DNA from: JAGTVG01 sp942491935
Lineage (GTDB): Bacteria; Bacteroidota; Bacteroidia; Cytophagales; Cyclobacteriaceae
Length of the DNA: 64,000 nt
Assembly (NCBI GenBank): GCA_942491935.1
Contig: CALOCZ010000026.1
Span: forward strand, 1-64,000
Direction: 5' to 3'
Shown: positions 21,338-29,987 of the stretch, piece after piece
Layout of the letters: each line of letters begins with the position of its first letter
Numbering within the stretch: position 1 is the first letter of the stretch
Program-made: the position numbers and the translations under genes
Notes under the pieces: model-generated
Database searches by the model: none
Told to the model about the DNA's origin: nothing
What the model saw: the letters and a program-made list of their open reading frames with translations, nothing else

Positions 21338-22210
21338 ATGAAAAAAACTATTTCAATACTTACTAAAAATCCAATAGTATATTTCTTTTTGCTATCATTT
21401 TTAATTTCTTGGATTCTTTGGGTCCCATTACTTTATGGTCATTTCAAGTTTGGCTGGACAAATTGGGAAGGAAATCCTTGGACTAATTATAAAACCCTAC
21501 TTGGAATTTTAGGATCACTAGGGCCAGCTATTTCAGCTATAATTATGACTTACTTAATTGATGGAAATAATGGAGTGAAAGTACTATTTAAAAAAGTAAT
21601 TCAGTGGAGAGAGAATATATTATGGTGGATTATAGGTTTTTATTTATGGTGGATTATATGTTCTTTATTAGCAATTGTTTTCAATTTAAAACCACTACAA
21701 GATATTACTTTAGGTTTTGTATTTTCGCTAATAAACATTCCTGCAATGATTTTTGTCATTCAACTTCCCTTACTAATAGGTATGTTTGGTGAAGAACTAG
21801 GATGGAGAGGATTTGCACTTCCAAAATTATTAGATAAATATGATCCAATTGTTTCAAGTATTATACTTGCTTTGCCATGGATATTTTGGCATACTCCTTT
21901 AGCTGTATTTCAAGATTGGCGGGGCAATATGCCGATTGAGAATTTTCTGCTTAATTATATATTGTTAATTTTTCCGTTGACTTTAATTTTTACTTGGTTT
22001 TTTCAAAAAACAAAAGGAAGTGTTCTTCTAGTTATTATATTTCATAAGTCATTTAACTTGACTTTTAATGCATATTCTTCTGCTCTAGGTTTAGATGAAA
22101 ATGCAGGTAAATTGATTTGGGATAAGACCATCATTGTATTGTGGGTAATTGCAGTTATTATCGCAATTTATTATTTATATCAGAAAAATAAGAAAAACCA
22201 GAAAGTATAG
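21338..22210 (+). CDS. CPBP-family intramembrane metalloprotease 1
   Basis: A 290-residue polytopic membrane protein of the CPBP (CAAX protease/bacteriocin-processing, Abi) family. The signature is GEELGWRGFALPKLLDKY (EExxxR box), then PWIFWHTPLAVFQDW (HxxxxF-type histidine) and a third polar motif near FHKSFN. The ATG at 21338 is chosen: it opens the first TM region (KNPIVYFFLLSFLISWI), and the longer in-frame extension is integrase remnant. First gene of the cassette-like series, 44 bases after a GTT-type border. Possible roles include bacteriocin immunity or prenyl-protein processing; none can be confirmed. Confidence 0.88.
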   Translation: MKKTISILTKNPIVYFFLLSFLISWILWVPLLYGHFKFGWTNWEGNPWTNYKTLLGILGSLGPAISAIIMTYLIDGNNGVKVLFKKVIQWRENILWWIIGFYLWWIICSLLAIVFNLKPLQDITLGFVFSLINIPAMIFVIQLPLLIGMFGEELGWRGFALPKLLDKYDPIVSSIILALPWIFWHTPLAVFQDWRGNMPIENFLLNYILLIFPLTLIFTWFFQKTKGSVLLVIIFHKSFNLTFNAYSSALGLDENAGKLIWDKTIIVLWVIAVIIAIYYLYQKNKKNQKV

Positions 22211-22229
22211 ATTATAGAATATTGCCAGC

Positions 22230-22364
22230 GCATAACAAGCACCTATACCCCATACCTGCAATACTGACCAACACGAATCCCTTCTCCCCATTGCCTTTCA
22301 GGTAAACATCATTTAACTTGTCATAAAAACGGTACGGCGCATAGCATTCCAACCGTTATGTGTC
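22230..22364 (+). repeat. Candidate attC-like site B
   Basis: Between two CPBP genes. Left border GCATAAC (22230-22236), right border GTTATGTG (22355-22362). An internal imperfect stem pairs CTATACCCCATACC (22243-22256) with GGTACGGCGCATAG (22331-22344), 11 of 14 positions matching. The part from 22250 to 22364 is clearly homologous to 24833-24943 (site D), sharing CCATACCTGC, TTGCCTTTCA and CGGTACGG blocks. The next gene starts 15 bases after the right border. Confidence 0.55.
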
Positions 22365-22378
22365 ATTAAAACCCAGAA

Positions 22379-23065
22379 ATGATAAATAAATTATATAATT
22401 TTCTTTCAAAGCCCTTTATCGTAATAGTCGTAATGATTATTGCACCTATTTTATCTATTGCCGATAGAAATTTTGGATACTTCTTTGGACTTTTTATAGC
22501 TCTATTCTTAGTGTGGAAAAGTGGATGGAGTTGGGCTAAATTTGGGTTTGGTCAAAAAATAAATCTCAGAACTATTTTAAGAGGTTTATTACTTGCAATC
22601 GCTATTTTTCTTATAGTCGATATCTGTATTCAGCCTTTTTTAGAGATTTATTTTGGGAAAATTGATTTGAGTTCAATAGAGGAGATAAGAGGGGATTTTG
22701 CCAGCTTCTTACCTCTGTTTTTGATTATGTGGGTATTTGCCGCATTTGGAGAAGAATTCTTGTTTAGCGGCTATTACATGAAACATCTTGCTGAACTATT
22801 TGGAGATTCTAACAAAGCTTGGCTTATATCAGCTATTACACTCTCAGTTTATTTTGGAGTTTCTCATAACTATCAAGGAACTTCTGGAATGATTGCCGTG
22901 GGATTAGCCAGTACTATATTCTTTTTTACATTTTACAAGAACAGAACGAATCTCGCTTTACTTGTATTTGCTCACGGATTCTATGATACGATTGGATTAA
23001 CCCTTATCTATTTAGAAAAAGATAGAATATTTTATGAATGGGCATTGAATCTGATAAAAAACTAA
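22379..23065 (+). CDS. CPBP-family intramembrane metalloprotease 2
   Basis: A 228-residue polytopic membrane protein of the same family as the previous gene but a distant paralogue. It has FGEEFLFSGYYMKH, where the usual Arg of EExxxR is replaced (EEFLFSG), then FGVSHNYQG and FAHGFYDTIG, the second and third motifs with histidines. Loss of the Arg is seen in some CPBP members and does not by itself mean inactivity. It lies between sites B and C and has no obvious promoter of its own, as expected for a gene cassette. Confidence 0.82.
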   Translation: MINKLYNFLSKPFIVIVVMIIAPILSIADRNFGYFFGLFIALFLVWKSGWSWAKFGFGQKINLRTILRGLLLAIAIFLIVDICIQPFLEIYFGKIDLSSIEEIRGDFASFLPLFLIMWVFAAFGEEFLFSGYYMKHLAELFGDSNKAWLISAITLSVYFGVSHNYQGTSGMIAVGLASTIFFFTFYKNRTNLALLVFAHGFYDTIGLTLIYLEKDRIFYEWALNLIKN

Positions 23066-23070
23066 AACTC

Positions 23071-23203
23071 CACACAACAAAATATAAAATTAATAGCCGG
23101 ATTAGTAGTAAATATGAGCATTGTAACCCGCACAAAAAATTTAGTTGTAACCTGAAAAATTCGAGTTCTATAGTCGGCTACTATTCTTATACAAACCGTT
23201 AGC
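23071..23203 (+). repeat. Candidate attC-like site C
   Basis: Starts with CACACAAC (23071-23078) just after the CPBP-2 stop and ends with CCGTTAGC (right border GTTAGC at 23198-23203). TAGCCG near 23094-23099 can pair with CGGCTA near 23175-23180, extended by imperfect flanks. It is not similar to sites B and D at sequence level, as usual for attC sites of different cassettes. Confidence 0.4.
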
Positions 23204-23256
23204 AGCAAGGCAAAGAGCTTCGAATGAGAATTTCTCAATAACTTTATAGAAGAACC

Positions 23257-24705
23257 ATGAAAAATTTAACAACAAAAAATAATTATTCTTATATCTATTT
23301 ATTGTTAGGTTTTATATTTCTTTTCTTTTTTAATGGAAAATGGATTTTGCCCATAGCTGCATTTTTAGCACCTGTATTCTTGATTAGATTTTTTAGGTTT
23401 CAAAAGCCCCTAAAAGGATTTTTATTTCTAGTTCTAGCCGGTTGGATTTCAAACATATTTATATGGAAAGGTATGATGCCAATGTCAGGCTTCTTCTACT
23501 ATTTCCTGATGTTTATATTTAGTGCGACTACTGCACTAATGTATTTAATTGACAAGGCTTACACTCAAAAATTTAAAGGGATAATTTCAACTCTTGTTTT
23601 TCCGTCTGTATACATATTAGTTGATTTTATTACTATATCAACTAACCCATCAGGTTCTTATGGCACCTTGGCACATACACAAACATCTTTACCATTGATG
23701 CAAATTATTTCGGTAACGGGTATTTGGGGTCTGGTTTTTATTATTCTTTGGACTTCAACTGTGATAAACTGGCTTTGGGATAATTCTTTTGAAAAAGGTA
23801 AAATAAAATTAGCTTCGTTTACTTATGGAGTTCTCGTTTTATCAATAATACTCTTTGGTCAGATAAGGTTGGCTATTGACGCAAAAGATAAGACTGTAAG
23901 AATTGCCTCAATAAATATTAGCAAAGACGCAATAAATAATCGTTATAATGCAAATATTGATTCCCTTGTTGAAAATGCCAATAACATTTTTTTGACACAT
24001 TGTGAAATTGCTGCAACTTCAGGTGCCAAAATTATATTTGGTATTGAAACTGTTATAAGCTTACTTCAGGATGAAGAAACTGAGTTTATTGAAAAAGCCA
24101 AGCAAATCGCTCAAAAAGACAGCACTTATTTGGGGCTTCCAATGCAAGTAATGCTTGAAGGTTTTCCTCAAGTGCGTCCAGAAAACAAAATTATTTGGAT
24201 TTCGCCCCAAGGGCAGGTTTTATATACGTATCATAAATCGAAACCAACTACAGGCGAAGGAAATTATGGCGATGGGATTATTAAATATTTCGATTCTCCT
24301 TATGGACGAATTAGTTCAACCATTTGCTTTGACATGGACTTTCCTGCACTCATAAGTCAGGTTAAAACAATGGATATTGATATTATGTTAGTGCCAGGGA
24401 ACGATTGGGAGGAAATAGAACCCTATCATACCTATGTTGCATCTGCAAGAGCTATTGAACAGGGTTTTAATATGGTTAGAGCAGCATCGCACGGATTATC
24501 TGCATCTTTTAATTATAAAGGGCAGTTATTGTCTTCACAGGATTATTATAAATCCGACGAACTTATTTTATACTCTGACGTACCTACCAAGGGACAAAAA
24601 ACTATATATTCTATTTTAGGGGATTATTTTGCATGGATGTGCATTATTTTCTTTTTGATTATTAGTGTTTTTTTTATAAAATATAAATTTGAAAAAAAGA
24701 TTTGA
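23257..24705 (+). CDS. Lnt-like membrane nitrilase (apolipoprotein N-acyltransferase family)
   Basis: A 482-residue protein with an N-terminal membrane domain of about six to seven TM segments (residues ~10-205) and a C-terminal carbon-nitrogen hydrolase domain, then a final TM near 450-475. The Glu-Lys-Cys triad is intact: Glu264 (FGIET), Lys327 (TYHKSKP) and Cys357 (STICFDMDFP). This is the architecture of apolipoprotein N-acyltransferase Lnt, but the sequence is divergent and shorter than typical Lnt, so it may acylate a different acceptor. It is the third gene of the cassette-like series and 55 bases after the GTT border of site C. Confidence 0.82.
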   Translation: MKNLTTKNNYSYIYLLLGFIFLFFFNGKWILPIAAFLAPVFLIRFFRFQKPLKGFLFLVLAGWISNIFIWKGMMPMSGFFYYFLMFIFSATTALMYLIDKAYTQKFKGIISTLVFPSVYILVDFITISTNPSGSYGTLAHTQTSLPLMQIISVTGIWGLVFIILWTSTVINWLWDNSFEKGKIKLASFTYGVLVLSIILFGQIRLAIDAKDKTVRIASINISKDAINNRYNANIDSLVENANNIFLTHCEIAATSGAKIIFGIETVISLLQDEETEFIEKAKQIAQKDSTYLGLPMQVMLEGFPQVRPENKIIWISPQGQVLYTYHKSKPTTGEGNYGDGIIKYFDSPYGRISSTICFDMDFPALISQVKTMDIDIMLVPGNDWEEIEPYHTYVASARAIEQGFNMVRAASHGLSASFNYKGQLLSSQDYYKSDELILYSDVPTKGQKTIYSILGDYFAWMCIIFFLIISVFFIKYKFEKKI

Positions 24706-24723
24706 AAGGAAGAATGCCCAGCT

Positions 24724-24943
24724 GCCAACACATGGTATAGTGCATTCGGGTTTCAGCGGTTTTCGAGTGTTTGTGTCTCGTAACAAAGTTGGTAAAAACT
24801 GAAAGGAAATCGCTTCGTAATTCCGCACGACACCATACCTGCGATCTCGGGTCATCAATCATCCCACTCTCTTTTGCCTTTCATGCAAACATATTTTATC
24901 TTGCTTTAATAACGGTACGGTGTATACATGCCAACCATTATAC
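24724..24943 (+). repeat. Candidate attC-like site D
   Basis: Left border GCCAAC (24724-24729), right border ATTATAC (24937-24943). Internal stem: ACACCATACC (24830-24839) with GGTACGGTGT (24914-24923), 9 of 10. The segment 24833-24943 repeats that of site B with about one mismatch in every three to four positions. At ~220 bases it is long for one site and the left part (CATGGTATAG) may belong to a second, overlapping element. Confidence 0.5.
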
Positions 24944-24959
24944 TTAATTAAAAACTAAA

Positions 24960-25886
24960 ATGAAAAGGATACTGAAGTGGATTAAAAGAATTTTCATCGC
25001 AATCCTAAGCCTAATCATAGTTATACTGGTTGGACTTTATGTCACTTTTTACTTTTGGAAAAAAGATATCGTTCAGAATTTACCTCAAGATTCACAAGTA
25101 ATAATTACTGACAAAGGAGACATAGAATACAGATTATTGGGCAATACTGACCGATATATGCTCATGATTCATGGGTCGCCGGGTAGTGTGCACGTTTCTG
25201 AAGGGGAATCATTTGTTGATAAAGGATTTAGTGTATTGGGAGTCTCCAGACCTGGCTATTATCAAACGCCTCTATCCTCTGGAGGAACACCCAAAGAAGA
25301 TGCCGCACTTTTTAAAAGCTTATTAGATAAGCTGAATATAGATTCTGTATATGTCAATGGAATATCTGGAGGTGGTCCTTCATGCATTCAATTTGCGATA
25401 GACTATCCTGACAGATGTGCAGGACTAATACTACGTGTAGCTGTTTCTGAAAAAATTAAAGACAAAACGGGTGTCGATGGCCTTTTGAATTCATTTTTTC
25501 AATCTGAGTTTGGCTTATGGTTAGGAATTCAAATTGTCAAAACTCAAATGGCTGAAGATGAAAAAGAGAAGCTAATTTGGTTTGCCGAACGAGGTTTTTT
25601 CCCTTTCGAATCCATTGAAGATGGTTTGGAAAACGACACTTATGAATTTACACATTTAAAAGATCTGGAATTGGAGAAAATAATGTCCCCAACAATCCTA
25701 TTTCATGGAAATAAAGATAACACCGTCCCCTTTTCATACTCTCAGAATGCTGCTAAAAGAATACCAAACGCAACTCTTTTTGAAATGAAAGGAAAAGACC
25801 ATTTTGTTTTTTTTACATCTTATAGCGATACTGTTAACGCTGAAATTGTACAGTTTATCAGCAATATAGAAGCACATGAAAAATAA
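24960..25886 (+). CDS. Membrane-anchored alpha/beta hydrolase
   Basis: A 308-residue protein with one N-terminal TM segment (about residues 8-30) and an alpha/beta hydrolase domain. The oxyanion loop is MIHGSPGS, the nucleophile is Ser136 in GISGGGPS, the acid is in FHGNKDNTVPF and the histidine in KGKDHFVFF. Substrate unknown. Fourth and last gene of the cassette-like series; it starts 16 bases after site D and is followed immediately by site E. Confidence 0.85.
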   Translation: MKRILKWIKRIFIAILSLIIVILVGLYVTFYFWKKDIVQNLPQDSQVIITDKGDIEYRLLGNTDRYMLMIHGSPGSVHVSEGESFVDKGFSVLGVSRPGYYQTPLSSGGTPKEDAALFKSLLDKLNIDSVYVNGISGGGPSCIQFAIDYPDRCAGLILRVAVSEKIKDKTGVDGLLNSFFQSEFGLWLGIQIVKTQMAEDEKEKLIWFAERGFFPFESIEDGLENDTYEFTHLKDLELEKIMSPTILFHGNKDNTVPFSYSQNAAKRIPNATLFEMKGKDHFVFFTSYSDTVNAEIVQFISNIEAHEK

Positions 25887-25889
25887 GTA

Positions 25890-25977
25890 TAACACTGTAT
25901 ATGAAATCATAGCACCCTACGGGATGCTACGCTTCATGTACTTAACCTTGTGCGCAAAGCTGGAGCGACAGTGTTAA
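25890..25977 (+). repeat. Candidate attC-like site E
   Basis: The clearest palindrome of the series. TAACACTGT (25890-25898) and ACAGTGTTA (25968-25976) pair 9 of 9, with AAC and GTT borders. Inside, GAA-type arms pair imperfectly (TAGCA with TGCTA; TGAA with TTCA) around CCCTACGGG, leaving unpaired bases as in attC folds. It starts 3 bases after the hydrolase stop. Confidence 0.55.
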
Positions 25978-25993
25978 CAATGAACATTAAGAT

Positions 25994-26113
25994 ATGATTT
26001 TAAACTATATTCGCTGGAACACTGACCCCGAGATAATAAACATTTTCGGTATTTCAATTCGATACTATGGATTATTTTTCGCAACTGGATTAATTTATCT
26101 CTATGATGATTGA
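25994..26113 (+). pseudogene. lgt: Prolipoprotein diacylglyceryl transferase N-terminal relic
   Basis: The first ~36 codons of an Lgt enzyme (MILNYIRWNTDPEII, then ISIRYYGLFFATGLIYL), the hallmark N-terminus with its first TM helix. The similarity stops exactly where an istB-like sequence begins, and the frame ends at 26113. An insertion or deletion linked to an IS21-type element probably removed the rest. A working lgt must be elsewhere. Confidence 0.8.
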
Positions 26114-26279
26114 AGCTGAATGGGATGACCGTCAAACCCGGAAAATTGCAAGATCAATTACTAATGCCCGGTTCCATTACAAGGCATCCATTGAAAACAT
26201 TATCTATGAGGAGCAAAGAAATATTGATAAGAACAAATTATTGCGGCTTGCTGAATGTGGTGAGGCAAATGAAACATAA
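26103..26279 (+). mobile_element. istB: IS21-family istB fragment
   Basis: About 58 codons match an internal part of IstB, the AAA-type helper of IS21 elements: EAEWDDRQTRKIARSI, ARFHYKASIENI and NIDKNKLLRLAECG. Similarity ends just before the Walker A region, and neither the N-terminus nor the ATPase core nor an istA is present. It overlaps the end of the lgt relic in another frame. Confidence 0.82.
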
Positions 26280-26597
26280 TTACTTGATTAATTGAAGATC
26301 ATGTTGGATGTAAAATTGATTTATATCTACACTCTATTAATATTGAAGACAATTTATTAAAAATAATATGAATTATTTTACTGATATGCATGTCGCCATA
26401 AGATATGGAAACATTTCATTTCACTAAGACAATTATTGCAAAAAACTTAAAGATATTAAAACTCAATTAAAATATAAATTTTACAAATAATCGTCTTTAA
26501 ACAAGACTAAAAAGATTCTGTATTATCTAATCACAAAATAATTTCATAATTTCAAATTTAATCAAGTACCATCTATTTTTTAGATTAAGGAATTGTC
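26280..26597. other. Intergenic region after the island
   Basis: About 320 very AT-rich bases between the istB fragment and the DUF1593 gene. No gene, terminal inverted repeat or terminator was recognised; it presumably includes the promoter of the next gene. Confidence 0.35.
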
Positions 26598-28079
26598 ATG
26601 AAACTAACAGTTAACAGATATAGCTTTTATTTGCGATTTTGGACATTAATAATGATTTGCTTCGCTTTGTTTTTTTTAATAAACCATGCCGTTCTTGCCA
26701 GCACATATACCAAGCCGCGAATCATTGTCACTACAGATATTACGAATGAACCAGATGATCAGCAATCGCTGATCAGACTGCTGGTTTATGCTAACAACTA
26801 TGATATTGAAGGATTGATAGGCTCTACAGGTATCTGGAAACTCAGTGATCCTGCAACGGAAGTGATCCACGAGTGCATCAACGCATATGGACAGGTAAGA
26901 GGTAATCTAATTCTACATGATAAAGATTATCCAACGGAACAATATTTACATGATGTTACCAAAACAGGGAACAGAGGATATGGAATGAGTTCAGTGGGTG
27001 AACGCGGATCAGCGGGGGCCAACATCATAATAAACGCGGTTGACAAGGATGATCCCAGGCCAGTCTGGTTACTTGCCTGGGGAGGTGCCAATACAATCGC
27101 TCAGGCCATATGGACTGTTCGCGAAACTAGAAGTCAGGAAGAATTAGAAGAGTTCATTAGTAAAATACGTGTATATGACCTTGCGGGTCAGGATGATGCA
27201 GGCGCATGGATGGCAAAAACATTCCCTGATTTATTTATCATTCGTAATGTCCTCATCTATAAGGGAATGTCGAATCGTTACAGCAGTGATGCATGGGATC
27301 ATACACGTGGTGGGGATGAAACTGTGGTGACTTTTGACTGGGTGAAAAAAAACATTCAAACAGGTCATGGTCCATTAGGTGCCCTGTACCCAGACGCATT
27401 GCATATTTGGGAAGGTGATACTCCAACATTTTTCTATTTGATGACCAATGGGCTGAACGACCCTGAGCAGCAATGGCAAGGTAGCTGGGGAGGTCGATTC
27501 AGCAGAGTAAAGGAAAAAAATGTAAATGTGTTGGCCCAGGAATATGCAGGTGCTGATTGTAGTAAAGGTTGTTGGGTGAATGAAAAACCATACCTGGATT
27601 ATTGGGTATATGCCGATGCGGAAGACCACTGGGAATACAATGGAAAAGAATATAATAACAGGTGGTGCACTATTTTTCGATGGCGAACTGATTTCCAGAA
27701 CGACTTTGCTGCACGTATGGATTGGTGTGTCAAGGATTTTGAAAACACAAATCATAATCCAATTGCAATCTTAAATGGAGATGAATCAAAGGATGTGATC
27801 TATGAACAAGTACAACCTGGTATGCGTTTTTCTGTAGATGCAAGAAAATCCAGTGATCCCGATGGAAATAATCTTAATTACGAATGGTGGATTTACCAGG
27901 AAGCCGGGACGTATGAAAAAAAATTAAATATAAAGAATTCCACATCAGCTAAAACAAGCATTTTTATTCCAGAAGATGCAGCTGGGAAGGATATACATGT
28001 TATACTTACCCTAAGTGATAATGGGAACCCACAACTAACAAGCTATCGAAGAATAGTATTAATGTGTAAGGAAGATTAA
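26598..28079 (+). CDS. Secreted DUF1593 nucleoside-hydrolase-like protein
   Basis: A 493-residue secreted protein. After a signal peptide (MICFALFFLINHAVLAS) comes RIIVTTDITNEPDDQQSLIRLLVYAN, a nucleoside-hydrolase-like metal-binding start, then VWLLAWGGANTIAQA, which place it in the DUF1593 family (related to the cellulose-binding protein Sde0182). The C-terminal ~100 residues form an Ig-like/PKD-type domain (DARKSSDPDGNNLNYEWW). Such proteins are common in polysaccharide-degrading marine Bacteroidota and are thought to act on glycans; the substrate is unknown. The next gene is also secreted. Confidence 0.85.
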   Translation: MKLTVNRYSFYLRFWTLIMICFALFFLINHAVLASTYTKPRIIVTTDITNEPDDQQSLIRLLVYANNYDIEGLIGSTGIWKLSDPATEVIHECINAYGQVRGNLILHDKDYPTEQYLHDVTKTGNRGYGMSSVGERGSAGANIIINAVDKDDPRPVWLLAWGGANTIAQAIWTVRETRSQEELEEFISKIRVYDLAGQDDAGAWMAKTFPDLFIIRNVLIYKGMSNRYSSDAWDHTRGGDETVVTFDWVKKNIQTGHGPLGALYPDALHIWEGDTPTFFYLMTNGLNDPEQQWQGSWGGRFSRVKEKNVNVLAQEYAGADCSKGCWVNEKPYLDYWVYADAEDHWEYNGKEYNNRWCTIFRWRTDFQNDFAARMDWCVKDFENTNHNPIAILNGDESKDVIYEQVQPGMRFSVDARKSSDPDGNNLNYEWWIYQEAGTYEKKLNIKNSTSAKTSIFIPEDAAGKDIHVILTLSDNGNPQLTSYRRIVLMCKED

Positions 28080-28241
28080 AGAATTGTCACAGTTAATTAA
28101 TCAATTTACGATCCTCATCCAAAAACGAATAGTTTTATTACCTCTGACATAAAGACGAGAGATACATTCAGATTCTTTATAATGCGAGAATAAATTAACA
28201 ATTTGATATATATTTGTTAAAGATATCAAGCATAGAGGAAG

Positions 28242-29900
28242 ATGAAGGGAAAAGTAATTTGCATTTTTTTATTAAGCACATTTTTTTTAAGATTATCATA
28301 TAGCCAGGTAAATCTCACCTCAAGTAATCTTCCTATCGTTTTAATCGATACACATGGCACGCAGATCCCTAATGAACCTAAGATCCCGGCAACCATGCGC
28401 ATTGTTGACAATGGCTCAGGTGTAAGGAATGAAATCACAGGGCCATACAATGATTATGATGGCAATATTGGTATTGAAATTAGAGGATCATCTTCAACTA
28501 TGTTCGATAAGAAATCCTATGGCCTGGAGATATGGGATGACAATCTCAATGATACAACAGCTTCAATCCTGGGCATGCCGGAAGAAGAAGACTGGGTTCT
28601 TCATGGGCCATATAGCGACAAAAGCTTAATGCGTAATTTTCTAACTTTTCATCTGGGAAGGGAATTGGGAAGATATGCTTCACGAACACGCTACGTGGAG
28701 TTGGTATTAAATAATGATTACAGGGGGGTATACGTATTTATGGAAAAGATCAAACGAGATAAAAATCGTGTAGATATAGCAGATCTTGGACCGGATGAGA
28801 ATACGGGAGATGACCTCTCCGGAGGTTATATCATTAAACTGGACAAATTCGATGGGAGCAATACCGGTGGTGGCTGGGCTTCTCCCTACCGACCTCCTGG
28901 CTATACGAAATCTAATCAGGAAATTTATTTTCAATTTGATTATCCCAAAGTAAAAAATATAACACCAGCTCAGAAACAGTATATTGAAGATTATGTAACT
29001 GCTTTTGAAGAAGCACTCCAGACTAGGCCATCAAAGGATCTTGTCAATGGATATAAATCCTATATTGACCTGGAATCTTTCGTGGACTTTGCAATTATCA
29101 ATGAACTCAGCAGGAATGTTGATGGATACCGCTTAAGTACATTTCTGCATAAAGATAAAGACAGTAAAGACGGTAAGCTTTATATCGGACCAATTTGGGA
29201 TTTTAACCTGGCCTTTGGCAATGCTGACTATTATGACGGATCAAATACAAAAGGTTGGGCCTGGAACTTTAATTTTAATCCGGATACAAAAGATGATTTC
29301 TGGTTGATTCCCTTTTGGTGGCAACGGTTTCAATCTGATGCAGAATATGTAGATCTACTTAAAAGCAGGTGGCAGGAATTGCGAACAGATCCATTTAATA
29401 CAGAGACTATTCTTGATTTTATTGACTCCACAGCTAATGTACTGGAGGAAGCACAAATACGGAATTTCCAGAAATTTAACATTCTGGGTCAATACGTCTG
29501 GCCAAATGCTTATGTGGGAGGATCTTATGCTAAAGAAATTGATTATTTAAAGGACTGGGTTGTAGCAAGGCTCAATTGGCTGGACCAGGCTATTGATAAT
29601 ACTGTTACTGACCTACCTGCAAGCAATTCAAATGCATCTTCTATGAAAATTATACCAAATCCTTTCGATGACGAATTATATGTGGAGTTATCTGATAACT
29701 TGTCAAATCCTGAGATTACTATACTCAATATCCTGGGTGAAAAAATCATAGAAACACGACCTGATCCATCATTAAAATCCGAAAGGTTATATTTGAATGC
29801 AGCTGATGGATTTGGGAACAAATTTGTTCCTGGTATTTATATACTTATCTTAAAGTCTAATGGTCGTGTCATATCTAGTGAAAAACTTGTAAAAAATTAG
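28242..29900 (+). CDS. CotH-family protein with T9SS sorting domain
   Basis: A 552-residue secreted CotH-kinase-like protein. The signal peptide is MKGKVICIFLLSTFFLRLS. The CotH core includes DWVLHGPYSDKSLMRNFL, SRTRYVELVLNNDYRGVYVF and GPIWDFNLAFGNADY. The last ~80 residues are a type A T9SS sorting domain (MKIIPNPFDDELYVEL ... ILILKSNG ... KLVKN), so the protein is exported and probably anchored at the surface by type IX secretion. A good ribosome site (AGAGGAAG) precedes the ATG. In spores CotH phosphorylates coat proteins; in Bacteroidota its role is unclear. Confidence 0.9.
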   Translation: MKGKVICIFLLSTFFLRLSYSQVNLTSSNLPIVLIDTHGTQIPNEPKIPATMRIVDNGSGVRNEITGPYNDYDGNIGIEIRGSSSTMFDKKSYGLEIWDDNLNDTTASILGMPEEEDWVLHGPYSDKSLMRNFLTFHLGRELGRYASRTRYVELVLNNDYRGVYVFMEKIKRDKNRVDIADLGPDENTGDDLSGGYIIKLDKFDGSNTGGGWASPYRPPGYTKSNQEIYFQFDYPKVKNITPAQKQYIEDYVTAFEEALQTRPSKDLVNGYKSYIDLESFVDFAIINELSRNVDGYRLSTFLHKDKDSKDGKLYIGPIWDFNLAFGNADYYDGSNTKGWAWNFNFNPDTKDDFWLIPFWWQRFQSDAEYVDLLKSRWQELRTDPFNTETILDFIDSTANVLEEAQIRNFQKFNILGQYVWPNAYVGGSYAKEIDYLKDWVVARLNWLDQAIDNTVTDLPASNSNASSMKIIPNPFDDELYVELSDNLSNPEITILNILGEKIIETRPDPSLKSERLYLNAADGFGNKFVPGIYILILKSNGRVISSEKLVKN

Positions 29901-29987
29901 CGCCATTGCTATTGAAATTAGTCTTTATGCTAATAAATTTATAATATAAGACAAATTTTATTAATATTTTGTAACATATAGAGAATT

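Noticed and set aside
21258..25977. The spaced repeats in the 21-26 kb island as a CRISPR array
   Set aside because: The units are 1-1.5 kb apart with genes between, are mostly dissimilar, and no cas gene is present.
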